A stretch of 64,000 nucleotides of DNA from Algibacter sp045066735. Its GTDB lineage: Bacteria; Bacteroidota; Bacteroidia; Flavobacteriales; Flavobacteriaceae. The position numbers were made by a program, and so were the translations under genes. The stretch spans positions 62,001 through 126,000 of the forward strand of contig NZ_JBISHH010000023.1 of the NCBI RefSeq assembly GCF_045066735.1, given 5' to 3'. Shown piece by piece: positions 37,064-45,567 of the stretch (position 1 is its first letter; each line of letters starts with the position of its first letter). The notes beneath the pieces were generated by a model. That model ran no database searches and was not told where the DNA came from. It was given only the letters and a program-made list of their open reading frames with translations.

Positions 37064-37075
37064 CTAAACGTTTAG
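37064..37075. promoter_or_regulatory. Perfect palindrome, candidate LacI-family operator
   Basis: CTAAACGTTTAG is a perfect 12-bp palindrome with a central CG, the symmetry of LacI-family boxes. It overlaps the stop codon of the TonB receptor and lies 92 bp upstream of the GH63-type gene. The core AAACG is shared with the box at 39854-39869. Confidence 0.4.
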
Positions 37076-39774
37076 AACGTTAACGTAGCGTTGAAAAATG
37101 CTCGTCTTGGTAATATTGGGCGACCAACAAAAAAGTCTTGTGTTGTTGATTGCGAAAATGCTCTAGGATCTCCTTCTGATAAACCTTGACTATCTCCTAA
37201 GTTATAAACTGAAAAACCAAATCTTAATTTTTTATCATCTTCAAAACCTATAGTGTATCCAGCACCAATTCTTAATACAGTAAAGCCATCTAACTCAACT
37301 AAATTGGCATCATCATTAAATTGGCTACCCCTAATGTTTGCTGAAGCAAAAGCATCTAACTTTTTATTATCGTAATCAAAACGTAATGTTGATAATGCAG
37401 TTGGCTGTCTTCTTAATTGCTTTCCAACATTTGCTCCGTTTGTAACATCGCCTTCAACTAAAACTACACCATCTACAGTACCGGATTGTAATACTGTTCT
37501 TTCATCTTTTTTAAGCTCGTGACCTTGGTATGTAAAGTTTCCGTTAAACGAAAGGTTTTCGGCAAACTTCCATAACCATGATACTTCCATACCAAGTGTT
37601 TTTGTGTCTTGAATTGTTTTTATTCCATCTACTGTCCCTATAGTTCCACCGTAATTTAATCTCTGAATAGCAACACGATCTACAAGTGTGGTGTAATAAG
37701 CGGCAAAGGTTCCAGAAAACTTACTGCTCCCATATTTTAAACCTGTCTCCACTTGGTAAATGTTTTCAGGCTTATAATCTCCTGCTATAACATCATTACT
37801 TATAACATTTATACTTCTAGTAAGCGGAAAAAAATACCCTTTAGACATGTTTGCATAAGCATTTAACTTGTCGTTAATTTTATAAAGTGCAGCTAAAGAC
37901 GCAGCAAAACCGGTAGTATTTACCTCAGCTCTTCTGTATTCGCCTGTTGCATAACCCACATTTTGCAATGCAGAAGTTAAACCAGCATCTGTATACACTT
38001 GTTGCGTTGCTATACTTCCAATTTCTCTACTTGCTTTTTGATTTTCAACACGTAAACCAACATCAATACGCCATTTATCTAAAACCATCTCATCGGTTAA
38101 ATAAAACGCAGTTCTATCTTGAGTAAGAAAAGTGGCAGCCGTACGTCCTAATCTCGCAGTTAATCCATTTTGTGCTAGAGTAACATCATTTCCATTAACA
38201 TCAGTAAACGAAAGGTTTACTAACTCTGGAGCATCATTAAAAGCAGACAATGTTCTATACTGCCAGTTATTATCCTCTCCTTGCGAAGATGTTAAATACG
38301 TACCTAAAGTAATATTGTGCTCAACTTTATCACCAGCTAATTTTTTAGTAATACTAAACTCTCCTGTTAAGTCTGTAATAGGTCTGTTTCTATCAATATT
38401 TAAATTATCGATTACCCTATCGTTTGCAGCAAGCGCTGTTCCTCCAACGTAAGATGCATTAATATTTGTTGCACCACTATACCCATAAGCATCTAAATAA
38501 TCACTTAAATTAGCAGGCGCATTTACAGTACCATTGGCAGCAACATATAATCCAAAATTGTTAACATAATCGGAAACTTTTACTTTAGAATTAATTTTCC
38601 AATCGTTTCCTAAGTCATAATCAAAAACACCCATAGCATAAAAACCTTTAGTATGTACACCATCTCCAATTGGACTTCTGTACTCTCCAGCAGGTGTTAA
38701 AAAACTAATATTTCTAACGTGAGAAGAATTTAATTGATAAACAGTTTCACCATCATTACCAGCTATTCGCTCTCTAGAATCACCATCCAATGGAAGACCT
38801 AATAAAAACTGTGCTTTATCATCAATAAACTGCGTATAGAATGTAAAAGATCCGTTTTCAAATTTCTTTTTCAAATTCCCTCTAAGTTGGTACCCTTTTG
38901 TTGGTAATCCAAAATCTAAAGGACCATCATCTTTACGCACAAATCCAGAAACAGCATAGTATGTATTGGAATCTTCGCCTCCTACTTTACCACCAGAATA
39001 AAACTCACCTTTTATTCTTCCTTTTGTAGCAACCTCAAAATTTATAATATTTTCGTCGTTAGTATCTCCTGTTTTCGAAATGTAATTCATTACACCTGCA
39101 GTAGAACCTGCACCATATAAAATAGAAGAACCACCACGTACAAACTCGACACCTTTAACACCTTGATCCACTTTAGCATACACATCACCAGCTGTAGAAC
39201 TTAATCCATAACCAGCCAAAGTTAATCCATCATATTGTATTGGAGAAAAATCGTTCTGTCCTCCTGAAGGCAATCCTCTAACAAATATATTTGTAGCAGC
39301 TTCACCACCTCCACCATCGGCAACAATACCTGGAATAGACGCCACAATATCTGCTTGGCTATTCGCATTCAAGCGCGTTAATTCTTGAGCCTTTAAAGAT
39401 GAAATTGAATTTGGTGTTTCTTTCTGAGACCTAAATGTAGAAGATGCCGTTAATACAACTTCATCTAAAGTGTTTCCACCTTCAACCATAACAAAATCCA
39501 GAGTCATTGCACCTCCGCTCAAGGTTACGGCTTGCCTTAACGTTTCATACCCTAAAAAAGATACGACAATAGTTTGAGCTCCAGAAGTGCTCGTGGTGAA
39601 ACTATAATTACCATCAAAATCGGTAGTGGCTCCTGAAGAGCTTCCTTCAATTAAAACGTTTGCTCCAGTTACAGGAACACCCGAATTGTCTTTTACTGTT
39701 CCCGCAATGTCTGTTTGTGCAAACACTGTAGAAATACTAAAAACACATAGTAGTGTGTAAATTAATTTGGTCAT
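37072..39774 (-). CDS. TonB-dependent outer-membrane receptor (accessory locus)
   Basis: 900 aa. A signal peptide (1-19) is followed by a carboxypeptidase-regulatory-like domain (about 22-95), a plug domain (105-240) and a 22-strand barrel ending in Phe (FFNATLTF). No SusD gene is adjacent, so it is not a standard SusC/D pair, and resembles receptors for small molecules. It should carry the substrate of the locus across the outer membrane. It is divergent from the LacI regulator (140 bp), with a -7 element and an operator between. It ends in a terminator before the hydrolase gene. Confidence 0.9.
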   Translation of the reverse strand: MTKLIYTLLCVFSISTVFAQTDIAGTVKDNSGVPVTGANVLIEGSSSGATTDFDGNYSFTTSTSGAQTIVVSFLGYETLRQAVTLSGGAMTLDFVMVEGGNTLDEVVLTASSTFRSQKETPNSISSLKAQELTRLNANSQADIVASIPGIVADGGGGEAATNIFVRGLPSGGQNDFSPIQYDGLTLAGYGLSSTAGDVYAKVDQGVKGVEFVRGGSSILYGAGSTAGVMNYISKTGDTNDENIINFEVATKGRIKGEFYSGGKVGGEDSNTYYAVSGFVRKDDGPLDFGLPTKGYQLRGNLKKKFENGSFTFYTQFIDDKAQFLLGLPLDGDSRERIAGNDGETVYQLNSSHVRNISFLTPAGEYRSPIGDGVHTKGFYAMGVFDYDLGNDWKINSKVKVSDYVNNFGLYVAANGTVNAPANLSDYLDAYGYSGATNINASYVGGTALAANDRVIDNLNIDRNRPITDLTGEFSITKKLAGDKVEHNITLGTYLTSSQGEDNNWQYRTLSAFNDAPELVNLSFTDVNGNDVTLAQNGLTARLGRTAATFLTQDRTAFYLTDEMVLDKWRIDVGLRVENQKASREIGSIATQQVYTDAGLTSALQNVGYATGEYRRAEVNTTGFAASLAALYKINDKLNAYANMSKGYFFPLTRSINVISNDVIAGDYKPENIYQVETGLKYGSSKFSGTFAAYYTTLVDRVAIQRLNYGGTIGTVDGIKTIQDTKTLGMEVSWLWKFAENLSFNGNFTYQGHELKKDERTVLQSGTVDGVVLVEGDVTNGANVGKQLRRQPTALSTLRFDYDNKKLDAFASANIRGSQFNDDANLVELDGFTVLRIGAGYTIGFEDDKKLRFGFSVYNLGDSQGLSEGDPRAFSQSTTQDFFVGRPILPRRAFFNATLTF

Positions 39775-39801
39775 AATATTTAGTTTTAGTTAATTTTTAA
39801 C

Positions 39802-39809
39802 CAAATTTA
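39802..39809 (-). promoter_or_regulatory. -7 promoter element of the TonB receptor gene
   Basis: Minus strand TAAATTTG matches TAnnTTTG; start near 39796, about 22 bases before the ATG at 39774. Confidence 0.55.
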
Positions 39810-39853
39810 TAACGATATACACATAAAAAGTTCCAAAAAATTATCATATTTTC

Positions 39854-39878
39854 ACGCAAACGGTTGCGGGAACGTTTG
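39854..39878. promoter_or_regulatory. LacI-family operator between receptor and regulator genes
   Basis: ACGCAAACGGTTGCGG (39854-39869) fits the LacI/PurR-type box GCAAnCGnTTGC at all fixed positions. A second CG-centred element, GAACGTTTG (39870-39878), lies 12 bp on. The TTG at 39864-39866, 21 bp before the lacI -7 element, doubles as the -33 box, so binding should block the regulator's own promoter. Confidence 0.7.
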
Positions 39879-39887
39879 TTTTTTGTA

Positions 39888-39895
39888 TATTTTTG
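39888..39895 (+). promoter_or_regulatory. -7 promoter element of the LacI-family gene
   Basis: TATTTTTG matches TAnnTTTG with a TTG -33 box (39864-39866) at 21-bp spacing; start near 39901, 14 bases before the ATG. Confidence 0.6.
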
Positions 39896-39914
39896 ATAAA
39901 AAGATAAAATTTAA

Positions 39915-40937
39915 ATGAAAAAGCAAGCTATAACATTAAAAAAATTAGCGCAAATGCTTGGTTTGTCGACATCTACAGTTTCAAGAGCACTAAGCAATCA
40001 TCCTGATATAAGTGAAGAAACTAAAGTGAAAGTAAAAAAGCTTGCTGATTCCTTAAATTATGTCCCCAACATCTTTGCACAAGGTTTTAGAAATAGAAAA
40101 ACCAAAATTATTGGTGTGGTTGTGCCTAACATTACCCATTATTTTACAACAACCATGGTAAGGGGAATTTTAGAAGAAGCTGCTATTAAAGGTTATCGTG
40201 TTATTATTTCAGAATCAAACAACGACCCGATTAAGCAAACAGAAATGCTAAACACTATGCTACAATTTGGGGTTGATGGCATCTTGGTATCTCTAACTAA
40301 AATGACGCGAGATATAGATGATGTTTTAAAAATACTGAATAAAATTCCGCTTATTCTATTTGACAAAGTGTCGAATAAAATACCTTGTACTCAAATTACT
40401 ATAAATGATGAAGAAGCTGCCCATGACGCTGTTGAGCACTTAATAAATATTGGCAAAAAACGTATTGCTATTATTAAGGAACGTGATTTCTCCTATACTT
40501 CAGAAAAGCGCTATGCAGGATACTTATCGGCTTTAAAAGAAAACCAATTAGAAATTGACGAGAAATTAATTATAAGCGTAGATGATATTTCAACTGACCA
40601 TGGAAACCAAATGACAAACCATTTATTGAGTATAAAAAACCCGCCAGACGCTATTTTTGCAATTACCGATAGTGCTGCTATTGGCGTAATACAAACACTT
40701 AAAAAATTCAACATTAAAATTCCAGAAGAAATTGCTGTAGTGGGTTTTAGTAATTCAAGAAGGTCTACTGTTATAGAACCGAACCTTACAACCGTAGATC
40801 AACCCGGAGAAACTATTGGTAAAAATGCTGTAAAATATTTAATAGATGAAATTGAAAACCAAGAAGAGAGCGTATCGAATAAATTAATTGAAATAAAAGG
40901 AACTTTAATAATAAGAGATTCCACTTTTAAAGTTTAA
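39915..40937 (+). CDS. LacI-family transcriptional regulator
   Basis: 340 aa. N-terminal HTH with TLKKLAQMLGLSTSTVSRAL and hinge NYVPNIFAQGFR, followed by a periplasmic-binding-protein-like effector domain (about 60-340). It is divergently transcribed from the TonB receptor and most likely represses the receptor-hydrolase-symporter-kinase genes and itself, with the imported sugar or a product as inducer. Effector identity is not visible in the sequence. Confidence 0.93.
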   Translation: MKKQAITLKKLAQMLGLSTSTVSRALSNHPDISEETKVKVKKLADSLNYVPNIFAQGFRNRKTKIIGVVVPNITHYFTTTMVRGILEEAAIKGYRVIISESNNDPIKQTEMLNTMLQFGVDGILVSLTKMTRDIDDVLKILNKIPLILFDKVSNKIPCTQITINDEEAAHDAVEHLINIGKKRIAIIKERDFSYTSEKRYAGYLSALKENQLEIDEKLIISVDDISTDHGNQMTNHLLSIKNPPDAIFAITDSAAIGVIQTLKKFNIKIPEEIAVVGFSNSRRSTVIEPNLTTVDQPGETIGKNAVKYLIDEIENQEESVSNKLIEIKGTLIIRDSTFKV

Positions 40938-40976
40938 AATTTTTAAAAGTTTATCCCTTTACTACTTCAATTTTAA

Positions 40977-40984
40977 TATTTTTG
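40977..40984 (+). promoter_or_regulatory. -7 promoter element of uppP-truB
   Basis: TATTTTTG matches TAnnTTTG and ends only 4 bases before the uppP ATG at 40989, implying a leaderless or nearly leaderless mRNA. Confidence 0.5.
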
Positions 40985-40988
40985 CGCC

Positions 40989-41783
40989 ATGGAAATAATA
41001 GATGCAATTATACTAGGTATTATTCAGGGACTTACCGAATTTTTACCCGTTTCGTCAAGCGGACATTTAGAGTTAGGAAAAGCCATTTTAGGCGATAACT
41101 CAGTACCCGAAGAAAGTTTACTTTTCACTGTAGTATTACACTTTGCAACAGCTTTAAGTACTATAGTTGTTTTTAGAAAAGATATTTTGAGCCTTATAAC
41201 GGGAGCTTTAAAATTTGAGTGGAACGACGATTTACAGTTTATAGCAAAAATTGCAGTTTCCATGATTCCAGCCGTAATCGTTGGCTTATTTTTTGAAGAA
41301 CAACTAGAATCTCTTTTTGGTGGAAATATTTTGCTCGTAGGCTGCATGCTTATTATTACTGCTGTTTTACTTTATTTAGCCGATAAAGCCAAGGACACCA
41401 ACAAAAACGTAACTTTTAAAAATGCGTTTATTATTGGTATTTCCCAAGCTATAGCTATGTTACCAGGTATTTCTCGGTCTGGAGCTACTATTTCTACATC
41501 GGTTTTATTAGGAAACGATAAAACAAAAGCAGCTCGTTTTTCATTTTTAATGGTAGTACCTTTAATTTTTGGTAAAATTGCCAAAGATGTTTTAAGTGGT
41601 GATTTAACTTATGATAGTGGAAACTTTACAGCGCTTTCTATTGGTTTTGTAGCAGCATTTATTGCTGGGCTTTTTGCATGTACTTGGATGATTTCTTTAG
41701 TAAAGAAAAGCAAACTGTCATACTTTGCTATTTATTGCTTAGTTGTTGGAGTTATTGCTATTATTTACGCTTTATTAAATTAA
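40989..41783 (+). CDS. uppP: Undecaprenyl-diphosphate phosphatase
   Basis: 264 aa with about eight hydrophobic segments. Both active-site motifs are present: FLPVSSSGHLELG and GISRSGATISTS. It recycles undecaprenyl pyrophosphate to the lipid carrier for peptidoglycan and O-antigen synthesis and gives bacitracin tolerance. The start is fixed by the conserved MEIIDAIILGIIQGLTEF. It is followed by truB after 1 base. In relatives it normally follows DUF3098 directly. Confidence 0.95.
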   Translation: MEIIDAIILGIIQGLTEFLPVSSSGHLELGKAILGDNSVPEESLLFTVVLHFATALSTIVVFRKDILSLITGALKFEWNDDLQFIAKIAVSMIPAVIVGLFFEEQLESLFGGNILLVGCMLIITAVLLYLADKAKDTNKNVTFKNAFIIGISQAIAMLPGISRSGATISTSVLLGNDKTKAARFSFLMVVPLIFGKIAKDVLSGDLTYDSGNFTALSIGFVAAFIAGLFACTWMISLVKKSKLSYFAIYCLVVGVIAIIYALLN

Positions 41784-41784
41784 A

Positions 41785-42477
41785 ATGAAAACAGCCGAAG
41801 AATATCAAGCGGGTCAAGTTCTACTTATTGACAAGCCTTTAACGTGGACCTCTTTTCAGGTGGTTAATAAACTACGTTGGGAAATTCGCCAAGCTTTCAA
41901 CATTAAAAAAATAAAAGTTGGTCATGCCGGAACTTTAGACCCTTTAGCAACAGGATTATTGGTTATTTGTACGGGAAAAATGACCAAACAAATAGATACC
42001 TTCCAAGGTCAAATAAAAGAATATACAGGCACCTTTGTTTTAGGAGGCACAACACCATCTTACGATTTGGAAACTGAAGTGAATGAAGTTTTTGAAACGA
42101 AACATATCACTAAGGGTTTAATTCATAGTACTACAACACAATTCACCGGAGATATTGAGCAATTTCCTCCTATATTTTCAGCACTAAAAAAAGACGGAAA
42201 ACGTTTATATGAATATGCTCGCGCGGGCGAAACTGTTGAGATAAAATCAAGAACCGTGCATGTTTCTGAATTCGAAATCACAAAAATTGATGGTTTAAAT
42301 ATCGATTTTAGAATAGTGTGTAGTAAAGGCACTTACATACGTTCTTTGGCACACGATTTTGGAAAAGCACTTCAATCTGGCGCTCATTTATCGGCTTTAC
42401 GAAGAACAAAAATTGGAGACTTTAATGTTGAAAACGGTGTCTCTATTGACGACTTCATCGCTTCGTTAAAAGTCTAG
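41785..42477 (+). CDS. truB: tRNA pseudouridine(55) synthase
   Basis: 230 aa, short form. The catalytic-Asp motif GHAGTLDPLATGLL and the KVGH and GTYIRSL segments are intact. It converts U55 to pseudouridine in the T-loop of tRNAs. Bacterial TruB proteins of Bacteroidota lack the long C-terminal PUA region, as here. It is directly coupled to uppP. Confidence 0.95.
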   Translation: MKTAEEYQAGQVLLIDKPLTWTSFQVVNKLRWEIRQAFNIKKIKVGHAGTLDPLATGLLVICTGKMTKQIDTFQGQIKEYTGTFVLGGTTPSYDLETEVNEVFETKHITKGLIHSTTTQFTGDIEQFPPIFSALKKDGKRLYEYARAGETVEIKSRTVHVSEFEITKIDGLNIDFRIVCSKGTYIRSLAHDFGKALQSGAHLSALRRTKIGDFNVENGVSIDDFIASLKV

Positions 42478-42529
42478 ATTCGCTACTTTTCCGTATATTT
42501 ATTAAATATTTGCTCTTAAATCCATCGAT

Positions 42530-43246
42530 TTGAACCTAACAGATCAACATAAAGCTCTACTTATTACGCTTCTAATTTCTGGAACCGTAGTGCTTACTGT
42601 TTTCAATATGGGGCTAAAACAGCAAAACGAATTAGCAGCCGAAAGTTACTACGAGCTAGAACCTGAAAAAGAAGTTACCGAAGAGGAAGTTAAAATGATT
42701 GAAACTCTGGAAAAGCTTAACAATACTAAAGCAGAAACTAATTCTGCTTTTAATGAAACTCAAAAAAGCAAACATTTTGCGCAGGCTTATAAAACGGTTG
42801 CTCCTCCAGAAGATTATGTACCACAAAGCCAAACTAACGGCCCAAACACCACAGAATCTTACGCAAAAAAATACGAGCCCATAGAATCGAAGCTAAACAA
42901 AGACCAACGCTCTTCTTTCGATAAAGTAAACGATTTACTAAAAAAACAAAACGAAACGGATAACAACTCTAAAAGCACTATAAGCTTTTCACTAACTAAT
43001 AGAAAAAAAATCTACATACCTATCCCTGTTTATCTTTGTGAAGTAGATGGTAAAGTGGTTATTAATATTACGGTAAATTCTAGCGGAAATGTTACTGATG
43101 CCTACTTAAACACCTCCTCAAACTCTTCCAACGATTGTTTAATAAAACATGCCTTGGAATACGCTAAAAAATCGAGATTTAATAGCGATGGTTCCAAGGC
43201 ATCTCAAATTGGAAGTATTACCTTCAATTTTATTGGGAAGCATTAA
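42530..43246 (+). CDS. TonB-like C-terminal-domain protein
   Basis: 238 aa beginning at TTG. One hydrophobic helix (about 9-27) anchors a long polar linker (30-150, Glu/Lys/Asn-rich) and a C-terminal domain (about 160-238) with VYLCEVDGKVVINITVNSSG and FNSDGSKASQIGSITFNF, the pattern of energy-transducer-type TonB C-terminal domains. The linker lacks the usual Pro-rich repeats. It likely contacts the outer membrane or a receptor. It lies 52 bp after truB; its end overlaps the convergent thioredoxin-like gene by 4 bp. Confidence 0.75.
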   Translation: MNLTDQHKALLITLLISGTVVLTVFNMGLKQQNELAAESYYELEPEKEVTEEEVKMIETLEKLNNTKAETNSAFNETQKSKHFAQAYKTVAPPEDYVPQSQTNGPNTTESYAKKYEPIESKLNKDQRSSFDKVNDLLKKQNETDNNSKSTISFSLTNRKKIYIPIPVYLCEVDGKVVINITVNSSGNVTDAYLNTSSNSSNDCLIKHALEYAKKSRFNSDGSKASQIGSITFNFIGKH

Positions 43247-43863
43247 ACTGCAGATGCAGAAGCTACTTCCGAGAGTGTTTTAGTAATATCTTTTATTATA
43301 TTTTGACCTTTATCTTTATTGTACCAGTACTGCAGATCTTCTTTAAACTCCGGAGTTAAACCTCCATTTTCAGCCTTAAATCTATTCACTAGATTAGTTG
43401 CCTCGCTTGGTCTTGGTCCAAAAGTATTTAAAACTTCACCTGTAGCATCATCTATCATAATAACTTTAGGTATTGCGCGACCACCATTGGTTAAAAACGT
43501 ATCCATAAGCTCCAAGTTTTCATCCCGAAGTACTACTTTCATCTTTATATTATCGTTCAACTCTGCAATTTTATTTACTGCTGGTAAAACATGCGCTGCA
43601 TCTCCACACCAACTCTCTGTAATAACTAGCCAAGTGGTCTTTTTTCCGAAAGATTCAATACGCTTTCTATCGTCCTCGCTAACTTTAATCGTTTTATCCC
43701 AACGTTTCATTCTACGATCATTAAGTTTCGTATAATTAGCTAAATCGTCATTTTGCACGGGGCCCGTACTTGCGTTTTGGTCCACCAATTTTTTAACCAA
43801 ATCTCTATATACTTGGTAGGTTATACTGTTTTTAAGTCCGGAATTTATAATTGAATTACTCAT
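43243..43863 (-). CDS. Thioredoxin-family protein lacking the CxxC pair
   Basis: 206 aa, no signal peptide. Residues 75-165 show a thioredoxin-like fold with WLVITESWCGDAAHVLP and the cis-proline region RAIPKVIMID. The active-site motif is WCGDA, with a single Cys, so a dithiol-disulfide exchange is not possible; similar proteins are common in Bacteroidota. It is under its own promoter. Confidence 0.82.
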   Translation of the reverse strand: MSNSIINSGLKNSITYQVYRDLVKKLVDQNASTGPVQNDDLANYTKLNDRRMKRWDKTIKVSEDDRKRIESFGKKTTWLVITESWCGDAAHVLPAVNKIAELNDNIKMKVVLRDENLELMDTFLTNGGRAIPKVIMIDDATGEVLNTFGPRPSEATNLVNRFKAENGGLTPEFKEDLQYWYNKDKGQNIIKDITKTLSEVASASAV

Positions 43864-44183
43864 AATATTCTTTTTTTAACTATTACAAAATTAGTATCTT
43901 GTATGTTGATTTATGCTGACTTTTGTCATGTTTTAATTACAAAACTTACACTATTTTGAATTAGCTAAAAAATTTAAGGCTTTTGCTCATTGCTTTTATT
44001 ATGCTCTTTATTGTGGTTTTTGTTATAGAACACGTTAATCTATAAGAAAACATAAAACTCGTAAAAAATCTTTATCACTACAATCTATGGGCCTTAAATA
44101 TCATTTTGTATTTTGCCTGTTCTTTTAAAATTTTAAACATTCGTGTAGTACAAAGAGATAATACATTTAAATTCAAAATTAAA
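43864..44183. other. Intergenic stretch between thioredoxin-like gene and tag
   Basis: 320 bases with no supported gene. The divergent promoter of the thioredoxin-like gene is at 43886-43893. The rest is AT-rich; I see no exact -7 element for tag, no hairpin and no repeat. An in-frame upstream start for tag at 44106 is not favoured. Confidence 0.6.
43886..43893 (-). promoter_or_regulatory. -7 promoter element of the thioredoxin-like gene
   Basis: Minus strand TAATTTTG matches TAnnTTTG; start near 43880, about 17 bases before the ATG. Confidence 0.55.
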
Positions 44184-44747
44184 ATGACAAAACACCGGTG
44201 CAGATGGTGCGAAGGAGATACTTTATATGAAGCCTATCATGATGAAGAATGGGGTGTTCCCGTTTATGATGACAGTACGCTCTTTGAGTTTTTAATATTA
44301 GAAACTTTTCAGGCGGGCTTGAGCTGGATTACGATATTACGGAAACGAGAAAATTTCAGAAAAGCTTTTGATAATTTTGATTATAAAAAAATTGCAGCGT
44401 ATAACCAAAACAAAATAGACGATTTACTTCTAGATGCTGGTATAATTCGCAATAAACTAAAAGTGAAGGCCACTGTTACTAATGCTCAGGCTTTTATCAA
44501 AATCCAAGAAGAATTTGGAAGTTTCAGTAAATACATTTGGGCATTTGTAGATGGAAAACCTATAAAAAACAGTGTTGATTATTATAAAAATGCACCAGCA
44601 AACACAGTAATTAGCGATGCTTTAAGTAAAGACTTAAAAAAGCGTGGTTTTAAATTTGTTGGTTCTACTGTTGTTTATGCACACATGCAAGCTACCGGAA
44701 TGATTAACGACCATGAAACTAAATGTTTTAGATATTCCGAAGTATGA
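44184..44747 (+). CDS. tag: DNA-3-methyladenine glycosylase I
   Basis: 187 aa from ATG 44184; 26 further in-frame codons upstream are not conserved-looking. The start HRCRWCEGD with its zinc-binding Cys and the core EAYHDEEWGVP and FQAGLSWITIL are TagI signatures; the end motif HETKCFRY supplies further zinc ligands. It excises 3-methyladenine from alkylated DNA. A small 7-bp hairpin followed by TTTTTAT overlaps its stop (44744-44765). Confidence 0.93.
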   Translation: MTKHRCRWCEGDTLYEAYHDEEWGVPVYDDSTLFEFLILETFQAGLSWITILRKRENFRKAFDNFDYKKIAAYNQNKIDDLLLDAGIIRNKLKVKATVTNAQAFIKIQEEFGSFSKYIWAFVDGKPIKNSVDYYKNAPANTVISDALSKDLKKRGFKFVGSTVVYAHMQATGMINDHETKCFRYSEV

Positions 44748-44785
44748 TTTCTAAAATCATTTTTATAAAAAAATAGAATTACCAA

Positions 44786-45475
44786 ATGTCAAGCACTTTT
44801 CATTTAAAAATCATACCTTCTCTAATATTCCTGTTTGTAACATGTAATGGTTTTGGTCAAGAAAATTTTAGCGCCTTAGGAGAGACGGCATTCAGCCTAA
44901 ATAAAGGTATATCTAAAGACTACACTCTAAATTTCACACTAAGATCTCGTTATTTTTTATACCAAAACACTAACACCCAATACCAACAGCAACAAATTGA
45001 CGCCTTTCATTTTTCAAAATTAAAATTAAACAAGCATAATTCGCTTAGTTTAGGTGTGTATTACAGAACACGAACGCCTTTTAACAGTGGTAGCAACGAG
45101 TTGCGCATTATGCAGCAATACAGCTACAATAAACAAAAAAAGAGACTTAAATATGGTCATCGATTTAGAACTGAACAACGTTTTCTAAAAGCTAAAACCA
45201 TTTACAGAGAACGTTACCGGTTTTCTACAAGCATTCCCTTATGCGGTGAAACCATAGACATAGGAGAAACTTTTTTGATAAGCTACCTTGAAGGATTATT
45301 AAGTTTGAGCAAATTGCAAAAGCCAGAAACAGATGTTAGATTAACAACACAAATTGGCTGGCAAATTACTGAAGATTTAAAATTAAAAACAGGATTAGAG
45401 CATAGGCTTGAAGCATTTAATTTAGAAGCAAAAAATAATTTATTCATACTAACATCTGCAACTTTAAGAATTTAA
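44786..45475 (+). CDS. DUF2490 outer-membrane beta-barrel protein
   Basis: 229 aa. Signal peptide (about 1-24, ending GFGQ), then alternating aromatic strands typical of DUF2490 barrels (YFLYQNT..., HFSKLKLN, RTRTPFNSGS, HRFRTEQRFL) and a C-terminal strand ending in an aromatic/Ile residue. It lies 38 bp after tag but functional linkage is not evident. Function unknown. Confidence 0.82.
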   Translation: MSSTFHLKIIPSLIFLFVTCNGFGQENFSALGETAFSLNKGISKDYTLNFTLRSRYFLYQNTNTQYQQQQIDAFHFSKLKLNKHNSLSLGVYYRTRTPFNSGSNELRIMQQYSYNKQKKRLKYGHRFRTEQRFLKAKTIYRERYRFSTSIPLCGETIDIGETFLISYLEGLLSLSKLQKPETDVRLTTQIGWQITEDLKLKTGLEHRLEAFNLEAKNNLFILTSATLRI

Positions 45476-45529
45476 AAATATCAGAGAAAACATAAAGCTA
45501 AATTCCTTTAATAAGCCTTTATGATTCCT

Positions 45530-45537
45530 TACTTTAG
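45530..45537 (+). promoter_or_regulatory. Candidate -7 element of the LytS-type kinase gene
   Basis: TACTTTAG differs from TAnnTTTG at one position; predicted start near 45543, 25 bases before the ATG. Confidence 0.35.
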
Positions 45538-45567
45538 CTCATCCAAATAACACCGAGCTTTGCTTTT

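Noticed and set aside
37072..39774. SusC/SusD polysaccharide utilisation pair
   Set aside because: No SusD-like gene lies next to the receptor, and the hydrolase is cytoplasmic, so a polysaccharide locus is not supported.
43319..43735. 138-codon plus-strand frame opposite the thioredoxin-like gene
   Set aside because: It is a shadow of the minus-strand gene, whose translation matches a known fold; the plus frame has no promoter or recognisable domain.
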